NCBI GenBank assembly: GCA_013350335.1 | Contig: CM023539.1 | Span: 26,591,043-26,655,042, forward strand | Reading direction: 5' to 3' | Length of the DNA: 64,000 bases | Origin: Chimonanthus salicifolius | Lineage: Eukaryota; Streptophyta; Magnoliopsida; Laurales; Calycanthaceae | In this document: in pieces, positions 20,881 to 33,195 of the stretch | Layout: the number at the start of each line of letters is the position of its first letter | Numbering within the stretch: position 1 is the stretch's first letter | Notes under the pieces: model-generated | What the model saw: only the letters and a program-made list of their open reading frames with translations | The model's database searches: none | What the model was told of the DNA's origin: nothing | Position numbers and translations under genes: made by a program

Positions 20881-22544
20881 GCTCTTCCTATTGCCTTTGC
20901 TCCTTGCCTTCTTCCTTTTATTTCTTCCTTTCTTCCTTAATTCCTTGCTGGTTTAAGCTTAATAATTGATGCCAAAAACCTCTGCTTGTTCCACTTAAGC
21001 AAATGAATTGGAGAGAGGGAGAGAGAGATGGAGAATCTTGGCTTTTCAATGGTGAAAAACGGCCAAGATGGTGTTTGTTTCCTTTAATAATTCAGCCCTC
21101 AAACCCCTCCACTCCCTCATCAATTGTTGCCTAAACCAATGGGACACTTGCTGCCAACAAGTGCACCCATTGGCATTCCAACGTTGAAGGCTTGGGGTTT
21201 CCAAATGGAATAGAAACCCCCCATATTCCAATTTAATGTTTTGCATGAAACTCACCATAACAAGTCCCCAGCGTGTGGGACTTGTTTTGGGTTTGTTTGA
21301 GATCACCACACATCCTCATATTCTACTTAACTCACTGAATTTACAGCCCATTTGACTTACATTTTGACTCACCCAACTCACATGTCCTACTCACCATACT
21401 TAATGCATTTCATTTAATGCACTTGAGTTGACTCACTACTTGATTTAATTTCAACTCACCTCAGTCCCACTCAACTGATTTAACTCATATTTTAGCTCCC
21501 TTGAGGGTCCACGCGGTCAACTATAGTCAACTCGACCCGTTGGGTCCACTTTTAGCTCCTTGACCCGTTTTTGACTCCATGACCCAATTATGGTATTTTG
21601 GTCATTTCTAATTGGTTTTTACATATGGATCAAGCCTACCCATTTTTTCTCCACTTGATTTACAATCAAATAGGATTAACTCCATTTAATTGAATATCAC
21701 AAAGCGGTCAAATACACCAGTAAGACCCGATGGGTCCCATTTGGGCCCTTTGACCCATTTAGCCATTTTTGACCCAATTGATGTAAATTACCCATCCAAT
21801 CAAACTTGACATTCATAATGTGCTCATATGATCTTAATTTGAGCAATGGACCCCACCATTTCCTTACTTAACATCATAAAATAATTAATTTAACACATCA
21901 GGAGCATTTTCGTAATTATCCACTTCATTGAGAAATTGCCCATCCAATCAAACTTGACATTCCTAATGTGTTCATATGACCTTAATTTTAGCAATGGGCC
22001 CCACCATTTTCTCATTTAACATCATAATTATTAAATTCACCAAATCCAGGGGCATTTTCGTAATTATCCATTTCATTGAGAAATTGGGGTGTTACAGAAA
22101 ATCAGACTCTAAATTTTTTTTTTTGAATTATTAAGTGACAAAGGGTGCGGACGTCACGACGCGAGTTAAGTCCGAGCTTCTAAAGCCCGGCCCTTAACTG
22201 GCCAACCCTACGGGTGCGTGGAACGAAGTCCATGAAGAACAGTTCACACGTAGAAGTAAGTGTGTAGAATGTTACATTTAATGCGGAATGATAATAGAGA
22301 CTAACCTACAATTTTTGGATAGCAGGGAAGATTTCATCATTTAATTACTAAAATGCCATAACATTATATGTCTACAATAAAATCCAAAACATAGTAATAA
22401 GTCTAAAATATACAGTCCGACAAGTTAACTATTCAAATATACATTTTCAAAATAAAGCTTAACAAAGTAAATAATCCGTCTCCCCAAGCTCCTAAGCTTG
22501 ACTCCCGTCTCGTCCTTCTGCTCCGGCATTTTCTGCGTCATCAA

Positions 22545-24680
22545 CTAGGGTAGAAGTAGGGCGTTAGACCACGCGCCCAGTAGTACTCCGAGTAGAGCTA
22601 GCACATGGATTAGTAATAACAGCATACAGATAATAACACAATGAAAACTGGTAAACCATCATATAATGAAAATATAAAGTGAATGCCATGTCATGGCTGT
22701 CTATGTTATGAATCCCACCCATCATCCCTACCTTCATGATGTCATATCCCCCTTGACAGCAAGACCTCGTCAAGGTATCCCCATGCTTGTTCTCAGTCGC
22801 ACCGACGGAGCATGGACTCCGGTTATAGCCTATCAGGCTATCCCCATGCCTGTTCTTGGTCTCCCCGACGGAGCATGGACTCCGATTATAGCCTATCAGG
22901 CTATCCCCAATGCCTGTTCTCGGTCGCCTCGACGGAGCATGGACTCCGGTTTGTTTATTTTTATCCGCCCATGCCATGCATGAGATGTAATGCATTATGC
23001 TATGTAATATTTATAACTCATAACCTTAACATATCATACATAGCCTAAACTTATAATGCATAACTTTAAAACGTAATTCATAGCCATGTTCCATATAATA
23101 CTTAATCATAGCCATAATAATCCATCTTAAACATATCATAATCTTAAAACCCATCATACAACTAATCAATATAATTACTAAAAATAAACCAATAAACCAA
23201 TTACATAGCATTTAATCCATGGCTTACAAATAGTAGGAATCCTACCGAATACCGACTAGCGTCCTTTTTCGTTTTCGTCCGATAATTTGTCTACCGACAC
23301 GCGTACCGCTTGCGATATCCAATACCTTATTACATACACATAATCAGTCCATATTTTAACTATCTTTAAGCCCATTAATTATTTCCAAGTCCATATGAAA
23401 AACCGGTCACTATTTAGGTTTTGTGGGTCCCATTTCATCGATTAAACCTTTTAATCCCATAAGTCTTAAAAATCGGCCACCCTAGGCTTTATTAATCACT
23501 TATAAGGTTATTACATTACAGCCCCTAAGTCCATGATCAATCTCCATGGAATTCTTGAATTTGGCCATTAATTACGGTTTTGCCACTACCTCTTTTCCAT
23601 GATTAATCACTCATTTATCCATGCATGATTAAGTCCAAAATTGATCTATAACTTAGATCTATTAGTGACCTATTAACCATAACATGAACTCATTAAATAT
23701 AAGTCCTTAACTTAACCTAATCCCAATCAATTTAAACACATTCATACTCCAATCTAACCTATCAAAAGGCTCATAAATGGGCCATGGGTTCGGCCATAAA
23801 CCATGGCCGAACCCATGGTGTCCTTTTCCCATTTTTTCTTGGGTCTATTTACATCATTTAGATCCAAAATAAATCCTTCCTTGAGGTGGTTTAAATCACA
23901 CTTTCAAACCATTACTCTTAACCCCATTTGGATCATTACATTTGGTCAACCTTAATTATATTTAAGGTTCATTCAAGCCACCAATATTTCCTTATTGTCT
24001 TCATGATCCAAATACTTTTAGATCCACCAAAAACCTCTCCATGGTTTTATTTTTTTTAAATCATTATTTCTACCCTTTTCAAAATCACTACATTTATTCA
24101 TTTAAAACCCTAAACTCATTAGCACATTAATCCATCTTTTCTATCCTTTAAACCCATTTAATAACCACCATTACATCACCATAGGGTTCGGCCATACACC
24201 ATGGCCGAACCCATGGTTCAAGGTTCATTCCATCCATGCCTTTTAAGCCATTAAGAATCATCAATATTTCCCATGATTTTTCTCATAAAAACCCCTTTAA
24301 AATTATCCCCATTTTATCATTAAAATCTTAAAACCCTAAGTCATCCTCCATGGCTTCTATTTTTCAAAACCCTAAAAAAATCATACATCACTTACCATGG
24401 GGTTCGGCCATGCTACATGGCCAAACCCTATGGCCTTTGACTCCAAAAAATGTATATACATCCATGTTTAATCACATTAACCATATAATGTCCTTAATCC
24501 CTTTTATTTTTTCTTAACCCTAATTTTTTCTCCATTAGGGTTTTGCCCACTTTCCTTTCCTTCCATTTGATAGATTTTAGATCCAAGGCATAAAATCATT
24601 TGACCACCATTAAATTCACAAAATAAATCCCAAATCTTAAACCCTAAAAATCCAAAATTTCTTGTTTAAGAAATACTCAC
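22545..24680 (-). other. Candidate LTR intron in element B 5' LTR
   Basis: Sense donor GTGAGTATTT at 24680, branch-like CTAAC near 22563, acceptor CCCTAG ending 22545. Encloses the three palindromes (23782, 24180, 24397), the box and the stem-loop repeats. Confidence 0.4.
22778..22960 (-). repeat. Three stem-loop tandem repeats (about 68 bp) in B 5' LTR
   Basis: Each unit has GGAGTCCATGCTCCGTCGG in sense and a second stem, ATAGCC-TATCA-GGCTAT. The preceding CTTGACGAGG...GTCAAGGGG stem lies at 22750-22775. Confidence 0.85.
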
Positions 24681-25856
24681 AATCCGTCGTCTCCTCCGAC
24701 TTCGCCACTCCCGTCGGTTTCCTTAGCCTCCTTCCTCCTTCCTTTTGGTCTTTAGGTAGGCCAAGACGCTTGATCAATGGTGACAACCTCCAATCTTAGG
24801 ATCGGCCATGATAGGGTTTGTTTGAGAGAGGGAAAGGGAAAGATGATGAAAGGGGAGATAATAAACCTTGATCTTAGAGTGATTTTCCTTAAAATTTCAC
24901 TTCGTTCTTCTGTCCTTCTCTTCTTTTCTCCTTAGCTTTTCTTTCTTTCCTTCACCTTGGGTGTGGGACGGCAATGGTAGAATGCAAAATGGGGAGAGTA
25001 AAATGAAGATAGAATAAGAGATGGGAAAGAAAAACAAAGCTTATCTCATTTAGGTTGGGCATTTAATTCCTCCACCTACCATAAGATATTTATTTTGCTT
25101 TATGGTGATGGTTGGGATAACCATCACCCAAGTCCAACGTGTTTTGTGTTTTGTTTAAATGGTTTGTGTTAGTTTAAAACCACCATTTGACTTATTTGAC
25201 CCACCTTTGATTAGACTAATCAACTAATTAATTTAATTATTAATTTAGGTTAATCTATTCCCACTTAACCTAATTTCATCTCTTTAAATTACCTCCATAC
25301 CTCCACCCATGGTTGACTAATTCAACCATGGTAGCCGGCCCCACCAATCCTTGACCCACACACCACCTCACTTGGTGAGGTGGAGGTGGGTCCCACTTGG
25401 CCACATCACCTTGGCTTAATTCAAAATAACTTAGGTGATTTAAATCCATTCAATTCATTCTAATTGGATCACCAGTTGGGCCCATGGCCCAATTACATTT
25501 TCATCTTACCCATTTACCTTAGAGCTTAACTATCTTTACCCATTGGGTCCTAAATGGGTATTTGACCCAATTTGACCATTCTTGACCCATTTAACCATCA
25601 TTGCCCCTTTAAATGAATTTAAATCAAATCCATAGTCCATTGGGCCATACTTGGGCCTTTGCCCAAACTTTGATCCATTTACCATCTATTCCATAAATTT
25701 TCCAATTTCCATCATTAAAGCAAATAATATCCACATTTATATTAATTTAAAAATTTCGGGCCATTACAAGATCATATCATCTTTGATTCATTAATCTAAT
25801 CACTTATAAATTAATCATTTAACATAATAACAACCTAAGTCCACAAAACATTCCTC

Positions 25857-27048
25857 ATGGGGTTCGGCCATACACCATGGCCGAACCCATGGTCCTTCAT
25901 TTCCATGATTCAATCATACAAATCTATATCCATCTTAGCCATCTATTCTTTCCATAGCTAATCACTCCTTTTATCTATACATACTTAGGTCCATAAATCA
26001 AGTAAAACATTCATATCAATTTTCATTCATAAAATCAGTAGGTTACCCGCTGCCCACTGTCCACTGTCCACTATGCACCAGTGGGGTTTGGCCATATCTT
26101 TCCTTCCATAGGTAATCACTTTACTTACCCATACTTAAGTCCATAACATAGATCCATGACTAACCATTTCAGTCATTTAAACATGCCTAGATTCATAAAT
26201 AACCCATTAAAATGGTTCATGGGGTTCGCCCATACACCATGGCCGAACTCATGATGTCTCATTTCCATGTTCTCCATTAAATCAATTACAATATTTAAGT
26301 CTATGAACCAAGGTCCCTCCATGGGGTTTAATCATACACTTAGGTTTCTCACTTTAAAACATTATCTTCAATATTTAAAACCTATTAAGATTACAACATT
26401 ACTCCATCATCTTCATGGTCTAGATACATGTAAACACCTCAATATTTCTCCATGGGGTTCGGCTATACAACATGGCCGAACCCATGGTCCATGGTTCTTC
26501 ACCATTTCCTCACTTTTGGTTATCATTTACAACCTTTCAAACCCACTTAGAATCACCAATAATGTTCCATCATTATGGTCCTTTAAAACCTTTTAAAAAC
26601 ACTAACATACATCTATGGTTTCCATCCTTTAAAACCCTTTCACATCACCCATATACTTTCATGGTTTTCATGCTTAAAAATCCTTTTAAAAATCAATAAC
26701 CTCCCTTCATGGGGTTCGGCCATACAACATGGCCGAACCCTATGGTCCCTCATTTTCTTCAAAAAGAATCATACATCTATGGTTTGATCCTTTGATGGTT
26801 CTCATACATACATCCATTTGAACCCTTTAAAATCCTTAATAATCACCAATATCCTTTCCATGGGGTTCGGCCATACAACATGGCCGAACCCCATGGTTCA
26901 TCATTTCCATTAAAATAAATGATACATCTATGATTGATCCTTTGATGGGGTTCGGCCATACCCATGGCCAAACCTCATCAATCCCCTTTTTGTCCTTGAT
27001 GGTTCTTATACATACAATTTAGGGTTTGGCCATGCAAGGGCCAAACCA
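25857..27048 (-). repeat. GGTTCGGCCAT palindrome array in LTR C
   Basis: Copies lie near 25857, 26219, 26453, 26709, 26860, 26944 and 27018. A half-site (GTTTGGCCATA) sits near 26085 and another at 27113. The 27018 copy is GTTTGGCCATGCAAGGGCCAAAC, in which both arms carry the same C-to-T/G-to-A change. Confidence 0.85.
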
Positions 27049-27499
27049 TGATCCTTGATCATCCACCATTTCCCAATGGTAATGCATAAGTCCTTCGCCA
27101 CAACAAGATTAGGGTTCGGCCATGTTCCTTGACCATCTTACTTAATAAAATCTCATTGGGTACTTACCGATTCCGCGACTCCTCCGGTTTCTTTCACTCC
27201 TTCTTGTTTCTTTGATCTTCTTCTTCCTTAGCCTCTTCCTCCTCCTTGATCCTTGGCCGAGTGTGAAATTGAGAGGTCTTGAGATGAAAACCCAAAGAGA
27301 GGGTTCAGCCAAAGGGTGTAGGTTTGAGAGAGAGAGGAGCTTGAGATCAAAACTACTCTTAAGTCCTTTGTGTTGAGAGGGGGATCGGCCTTGAGTGAGA
27401 GAGGGAGAGAGTGAGATAAAGTAAATAATTCTATTTGCTGCCCAATGTAGTTCAGCCAAGGGTGGTATCCATTGATTGATACCCCTTTTGTAACTCCCA

Positions 27500-27985
27500 T
27501 GACTCTTCTCCTCCCCATTGATACTTTCTTTGGGGGTTTCATCCCATGAGATGAAACTCCCCACCATATGACCCTTGGGTTTCCATGTTCCAACGTGTAT
27601 GCATGGGCATACCTTGTGTAACAAGCAAAATCCCTTCCATTTCTCATTAATATTCCTTTTGGAGTTTCATCCCATGAGATGAAACTCCCACCCCTTCCAA
27701 CATGTAGCCTTGTATGTACTTTGTGTAACAACCAACCTTTCAACTTCCTCATAATGATGTTGTCTTCCCAAGTGTCCCTTGGCTTGGCCAAGACACCACT
27801 TGAGATGGAACACCCCTCCATCTTCCAACGTGTATGCCTCGGATGACTTTGTGTAACAACCAAAACCATTCACCTCCCCATTTAATGCTTCCTTTGGTGT
27901 TTCATCCCGTGAGATGAAACTCCCATGTCTCCAACGTGTGTACCCATGGTATGCTTTGTGTAACAACCAAAAACTCTTCATCTTC
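27500..27985 (-). repeat. Tandem repeat (about 125 bp units, four copies) in LTR C upstream zone
   Basis: Each unit has a GTTTCATC/GATGAAAC stem (27534, 27664, 27897; weaker near 27795), then CCAACGTGT and TTTGTGTAACAACC. It is the counterpart of 6060-6470 in A, and of repeats at 29405-29860 in D and 35340-36420 in F. Confidence 0.8.
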
Positions 27986-28409
27986 CCACTCCACTCACTT
28001 AAAATGAAGGTCCCCTTAACTTCCCATTCAACTCATATTTTTAACACAACTCATAACTTTAATTCAACTCATTTAACTCACTTAAAATCAGCTCAATTCC
28101 TTGATTCCATTTTGAACTCAATCCAATTTAATTTAGCTATACCTTAATTGAACTTGAACTCATTTGGTGGTCAACCAAGTCAATCATGACCCATTGGGTC
28201 CCAATTGGGCATTTGACCCAATTGACAACCTTGACCCAATTAAATAAAACTCACCCATTTATTTCAATTGAACCATATCCACAATCCGTTGGGTTTTAAT
28301 TGGGCAATTGACCCAACACCTTAACCATCTAAGGTCCATATCCATTAATTCACAAATTAAATGGACAATTTCTATATATATTTATAACTTGAAAATCCGG
28401 GGTGTTACA

Positions 28410-30483
28410 ATTTCCTTCCTTTAAAACCCTTTAAAATCACCAACATATATCCATTTAAAACCTTTTAAAATCATTAATACCCTTCCATGGGGATTCGGCC
28501 ATACAACATGGCCGAACCCTATGAATCATTATTTTCTCTTATTCATCAAATATCAAAGGTTAGATCACTTGATGGGGTTCGGCTGTACACGATGGCCGAA
28601 ACTCATCCAATCCCTTTTTAGTCCTCATGATTCATATACATTGAAATCTAGGGTTTGGCCATGCAAGGGCCAAACCATGATCCTTGATCATTCACCATTT
28701 CTTACATGGGACATGCATAAGGTCCTTAGCCATAATAAGATTAGGGTTCGGCCATGCAAGGCCAACCCATGATCCTTGATCATAATCCTTATATTGTTCA
28801 TGCAAGAGGTCCTTAGCCATATATATATAATGTCCTTAATATTCCATGATTTACATAGCCTATCTTACCCATTAGGGTTTGTCCATTTTCCATCTCATTT
28901 CTTGGATGGATTTTAAATCCATGGCCCATAATATTTTGGCCAACTGTCCAATCCAAAAATGGGATTCCATGGTTTCCTTTAACTCCTTCAAATTAATAAA
29001 ATCTTGTCAAGTGATACTTACCGATTCCGCGACTCCTCCGCTTTCTTCCGTTCCGTCTTGTTCCTCCGCTCTTCTCCTTCCTTAGCCTCTTCTTCCTTCT
29101 TCCTCCTTGAACTTCGGCCAAGAGTGTGTTGCTTGAGAGGTCTTGGGATGAAAACCCAAATAGAGGGTTCGGCCAAAGAGTGTAGGTTTGAGAGAGGGAG
29201 AGGAGGAGAGAATGTAAAATCCCTTAGTCTTTCTTGTTTAATGAGAGTGGTCGGCCAACTTGAGAGAGGGAGAGTGAGATGAGATCAAAATTACTCTAAT
29301 TTCTTTGTCTTGAGAGGGGGATCGCCCTTAAGAGAGAGGGAGAGAGTGAGATGAGATGAATGAGATCAAAGTCTTCATTCCATCTTGTATAGGGTTTGCT
29401 TGGGTTAGACTCCACCCTCATCAATGTGGAGTCTTCCCCATGGGCTCTTTGACCAAATAAGCGGGTGCATGCCCTCCGACATGGCACACACCACTCTCCT
29501 CCCACGGTTTTGGCTTGGGTTCCTTTGGTGGTTTGGGTGGTTTCCATGAGATGGAACCACCACCTCTCTTTTGACCAATGCATGGCCTAGCATGTCCTTC
29601 ATTTAAGCTCCTTGTCTAGCCAAGGGGGTGCATGCCCTCCACATGGCATACCACCCTTCATCCCAATGGCTTTGGTTTGCTTGTTTTCTTGGGTGGTTTG
29701 GTGGTTTCCATGAGAAGGAACCACCACCTCTCCTTCGGCCAATGTATGCCCTCCACCTAAGCATCATTGTGTAGCCAAGGGGGGTGCATGCCCTACACAT
29801 GGCATACACCACCCCCCAACGGTTTTGATGGAGTGGTTTCCATGAGATGAAACCACCCTCTTGACTCACTCCATCTTTTGGTCTCTTATGTGACTCACTC
29901 CCCACTTGACTCACTCCATATAAATGCAACTCATTTCCCAACTCAATCATTTGAATTTATATCTAACTTAGGTCATTACCATTAAATAATTTAATTCCAC
30001 TTACTACATTTAATCTTCTTTAATTTATCTTTAACTCACCCATGGTTGACCAAGTCAACCATGGTGGCCGGCCCCACTTGTACCTTAGCCCACACACCAC
30101 CTCACTTGATGAGGTGGAGTTGGGTCCCACTTGGCTATGCCACTTGGATTTCCACTCCTACACTTGCCACCTCACTTGATGAGGTGAACCCCATGCCTTT
30201 GATCAGAATTGGGTCCATGACCCAATTAATTCCATCTCTTGCCCATTTACCCTAATGCTCAATCCATCTTGACCCATTGGGTCCCAATTGGGCATTTGAC
30301 CCAATTCACCATCATTGACCCAATTAATTGGAAATAATCCAATTCATGGTCCATTGGAGCATTCTTAGGCCATTGCCCCAACTTTGATCCATCTAACATC
30401 TATTTCATCAAAATTCTTAGTTTCAACAATTAAAATAAATAATAGCCAATATATTTCTTGATTTAAAAATCCGGGTTATTATA
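28410..30483 (-). mobile_element. Gypsy LTR 'D', U3-side part (cut by LTR C)
   Basis: In sense it begins at 30483, reading TATAATAACCCGG, so the terminal TG has mutated to TA. It runs to the LTR C insertion point, with the rest beyond the window. Features: inverted repeat CCATGGTTGAC/GTCAACCATGG (30040-30064), CCACCTCA/TGAGGTGG (30100-30118), three upstream repeats with GGTTTCCAT/ATGGAACC-type stems (29405-29860), GA-rich tract (29318-29356), donor GGTAAGTATC (29021), and palindromes near 28488, 28570, 28652 and 28744. It interrupts the old copia element; the adjacent bases AAAGG are the expected TSD. Confidence 0.85.
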
Positions 30484-30982
30484 AAAGGTGTAGGAGGAGG
30501 AGGAGTATCTGGAACTCGATCAGAGAAGGAGGTAGCAGCAACAAGATCCTGGATTGTAATCCTCATTCTATCCAGGGAGCTCACAAAGCAGTCAATCCTT
30601 TTTTTCAGTCTGAAGACCTTTTTGTTCAGACTGTCCATCACTCGACGAGGGTATTCATATTCTCTTTCCCTTTCCTCATCAGAATCTCCCCTAAGGTCCT
30701 CAGATCGATGATTGTCCTCCTCACTGATGTCGTCAGAAATGTCAACATGTTCTTCATGACCAGTTTGAGGACCATTCCCCTCTTCTGTTTCTTCTCCCCT
30801 TCTTTCTCGTCTATTTGTGTATCTTGTTCTTTTTTAACATAAGTGGGATTTTCAAAGCTCGAGACAGGGCAGAAATGAGAAGCTGACCTTTTGGCCCTTT
30901 TGGCCCATCGACTGGCACGAGTGGATTCTCCTCGTCCGACAATAATTTTGGGACGTGACTGAGTTGCCATCTTTGTAGGCAT
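30484..30982 (-). pseudogene. Unidentified ORF within the copia-type element E (decayed, cut by LTR D)
   Basis: An ATG at 30982 opens a protein with a basic N-terminus (residues about 7-33, rich in Arg, Lys and Ser, including two AKR steps). One frameshift near the A-run at about 30833 leads into a strongly acidic segment (DISDDISEED, GDSDEERERE) and then MDSLNKKVFRLKKRI, a possible coiled coil, before a proline run cut by LTR D at 30484. At least 165 residues are visible. I do not recognise a family. It follows the copia gag on the same strand after about 700 bp without a frame, where pol would be expected. It could be an accessory or env-like ORF, or belong to another buried element. Confidence 0.45.
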
Positions 30983-31730
30983 GGTTTTTCCGAGAGAAGG
31001 TCCTTAATCAATGGCTCGAGGAGTGATGAGATGAAACCTGAGCTTTACTCGATCTATGATAGCACCAAGAATGGTGATTTTCAGGCTTATAGAGGTTTGA
31101 GGAATGAAAGCCCCATGATTTTCCCATAAGAAATCACTCCGAGAGGTCCTATCGACTGGTCTAGGGAACGGGAGGAGAAAGAGGGACCACAGACCTTCGT
31201 GGGAGGGAAAACAATGAATTCGAAAGTGTTGTTGCTTTCAGAGAAAGTGACCCCTTTTTATTTTAACTTTCTGTCTCACCGATATGTCGGTTCCACCGGC
31301 AGATCGACTTTTTTGACTTTCCCCCTTTTTAATAGTGCATTGATTTCGCACAGTAACAACATGTCTGTCACTCCGACAGTCTATTCACCAACATGTCGAC
31401 AACACCGAGAAGTTTAGATTGCAGAGTAATCATCCTTAATTTGTGCAACTTGATGGAGATCTTAATCTAAGCACGGAAAACATATATTCATGCACACATG
31501 TGCCAAGCATAATTTCATCAAAACATGCACACACAGAGCAATTCTCATTGAAAAATTATATTTTCAGAAACACTTTGAATAGAATATATGGCTTTCCAAG
31601 TAGAATATGTACTATAGCCAGGAAGAGTACATTCTAGACTTGTATGTGGCCAATTCCTTTCTTCATGTCATAGCATTTTTCTGCTATGTGAACTCACATG
31701 GTCTCTTGTGAGTTCATTTGTAGTGGTCTA
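30983..31730. other. Non-coding stretch of element E between gag and the unidentified ORF
   Basis: No convincing frame on either strand. The part next to the ORF (30990-31260) may be its leader. GTCGAC/CACCGA-like words (31275-31410) faintly recall the copia LTR at 38745-39270. No pol motif (protease, integrase or RT) is visible. Confidence 0.4.
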
Positions 31731-32655
31731 AGATATGGAAGTGAATCTTAAACCACAACAAAATATGATTCATGGACTATCTCCTAGGTACAAATGTTGT
31801 GGCATTTTGGTGTTGCATATATACCCCTACAATCGTACCTTTGATGACCAAACCTTGGATTCATCAACTCTCTTAAGACATGATTCATTTGTCTTAGCAA
31901 AGAATCTTGCCTTGTATCCACCTTCCTTGGATTTATTTTAGGATTAGGTGTTGGTGGATGTCTTTTAAGCTTAGGTTTTTCTTGATTTTGCCTTCGTGCT
32001 TTCTTTTCCAGATATATCCTCAGATGATAGCAATTTCTTTTGAGATGTGTGACAGAAATTGCACTTACCCATTGAAAAACGAGAGATATTTGTTTTACTA
32101 GACACTTTATGATGTATAGGTTCTTTGGTGAATGAGGCACTAAGACCAGACCTATCACCATACTGTCTTACTAGACACCTTCCTTGGAATTTTTCTTCGT
32201 CAATTTTTAATTCCCTTACTTCCAAAGATAGTTTTTTAACATCTTATTCAAGAAGTTTATTATGATGCCACAGATTCTCGAGATCCTTGCAATGAATGGT
32301 TATCTCTTCTTGAAGAGTTTTATTACTCTCTTTTAGGTTTGCGTTTTCATAATTAGAGAGTTCCAGTTTGGATATTAAGAGATATTTTTCTTTTTTTTAA
32401 ATCTTTCACTTGATTAGAGAGGTTCAAATTTTCATTTTTGACTTTGTTGAGTTTTTTAGAATTCCTCTCACTCTCAAGGAACAGGCACTGTAGGAAGCTT
32501 GAAGATCTTCATCATCTTCACTCTCATCTTCCTCTGTTACTTGTTGGTTTTTCACGATCATCAATGATCGAGGCTATGAGACCTTTTTAACAACAGTTTT
32601 TTGTTGACTCTCCTCATCCGAATTGCTTTCTGATTCAGAAGTTTCTATATGGGTC
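31731..32655 (-). pseudogene. Copia-type gag, C-terminal half (element E)
   Basis: Continues the gag broken by LTR F; the ACACC duplication marks the join with 36855. In sense it gives THIETSESESNSDEES, an acidic stretch (EEDESEDDEDL), then a Leu/Lys/Glu-rich coiled-coil zone (KNENLNLSNQVKDLKK, NANLKESNKTLQEEI) and a possible second zinc-like remnant (KCNFCHTSQKK, near 32040-32080). Several stops and frame changes break it. Layout fits the long gag of SIRE/Maximus-like plant copia elements, in which a coiled coil follows the CCHC knuckle. Confidence 0.7.
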
Positions 32656-33195
32656 ACACCTGTAACACCCTGCCCTTTTCACTCTAATAATCAGAGTTTA
32701 TTTTTTTTTTAAATATAATAAACAAGTGATCGGGGCGGAGTGTCACGACGCGAGTTAAGTTCGGACTTTTAAAGTCCGACCCTTAACTGGCCAAGCCCAT
32801 GTGCGTATGGATTAAGTCCATAAGAATCGATCCACACATGGTCCAAATACAGCATGCGGAATATACTTAGTCTTAGTCTAACTGAGATTATAATAAATCC
32901 TATGACTACTCAATTTTACATCAATAGATAGCAAAGCACTTAGTCAAATTCTCCAAAATTACTAAATAACCTTAGTCTACCATTCATTCCAAACCATCCA
33001 AATAAACCAAACCATAGTAGCTACATTATTACATGCCAACATCATCTACCTATCAAATTACATTGTCCAATAACTTCAATAAAAATCCATAAACCAATCC
33101 ATAAATCAAAGTCCATTAAAAGTCCACTCAAAGCCCAAGCTTCTAGGCTTGGTTTCCTTCAAGATCCTCGTTCTTTTCCTTTCCTGCATCATCCA

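Larger units (their letters stand above)
18494..22096 (-). mobile_element. Solo gypsy LTR 'L18', TSD GAAAA
   Basis: 3,603 bp with GAAAA at 18489-18493 and 22097-22101, inserted 28 bp inside the U5 tip of B's 5' LTR. Termini are TGTAACACCCC and its U5 partner. It carries U5 (18580-18640), acceptor (19002), one stem-loop repeat (19190-19262), GTAGGAAACCTAC box (19397-19410), seven palindromes (19643-20835), donor GTAAGTGT (20880) and a GA-rich tract (21010-21030). U5 and the box are closest to those of A, so it belongs to A's subfamily. Confidence 0.95.
18466..25768 (-). mobile_element. 5' LTR of gypsy element B (interrupted by solo LTR L18)
   Basis: In sense it starts at 25768 (TGTAATGGCCCG) and ends at 18466 (GGGGCGGGCGTTACA). 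Without L18 and one TSD copy it is about 3.7 kb. It shares its first 419 bp with the 3' LTR at window start. Contents: U3 inverted repeats (25310-25390), GA-rich strand (24840-25050), donor GTGAGTAT (24680), three palindromes (23782-24431), GTAGGAATCCTAC box (23233-23246), three stem-loop repeats (22778-22960), branch/acceptor (22545-22565) and U5 (22110-22200). The base after its outer end starts AGATC, the expected TSD; the other copy is outside the window. Confidence 0.93.
25769..28409 (-). mobile_element. Gypsy LTR 'C', U3-side part (cut by element B)
   Basis: In sense it starts at 28409 (TGTAACACCCCGGATTTTC) and is interrupted at 25769 by B; the remainder lies beyond the left window edge. 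Contents: GGGTCAA heptamers (28180-28320), a tandem upstream repeat (27500-27985), GA-rich tract (27380-27410), donor GGTAAGTACC (27167) and seven full or weakened palindromes (25857-27048). Long minus-strand open stretches here (for example 27228-27869) arise from the tandem repeat and do not resemble proteins. Confidence 0.88.

Noticed and set aside
27228..27869. 213-residue open frame on the minus strand in LTR C
   Set aside because: It follows the 125-bp tandem repeat; composition is repetitive, no domain is visible, and an overlapping frame (27142-27624) is equally open.
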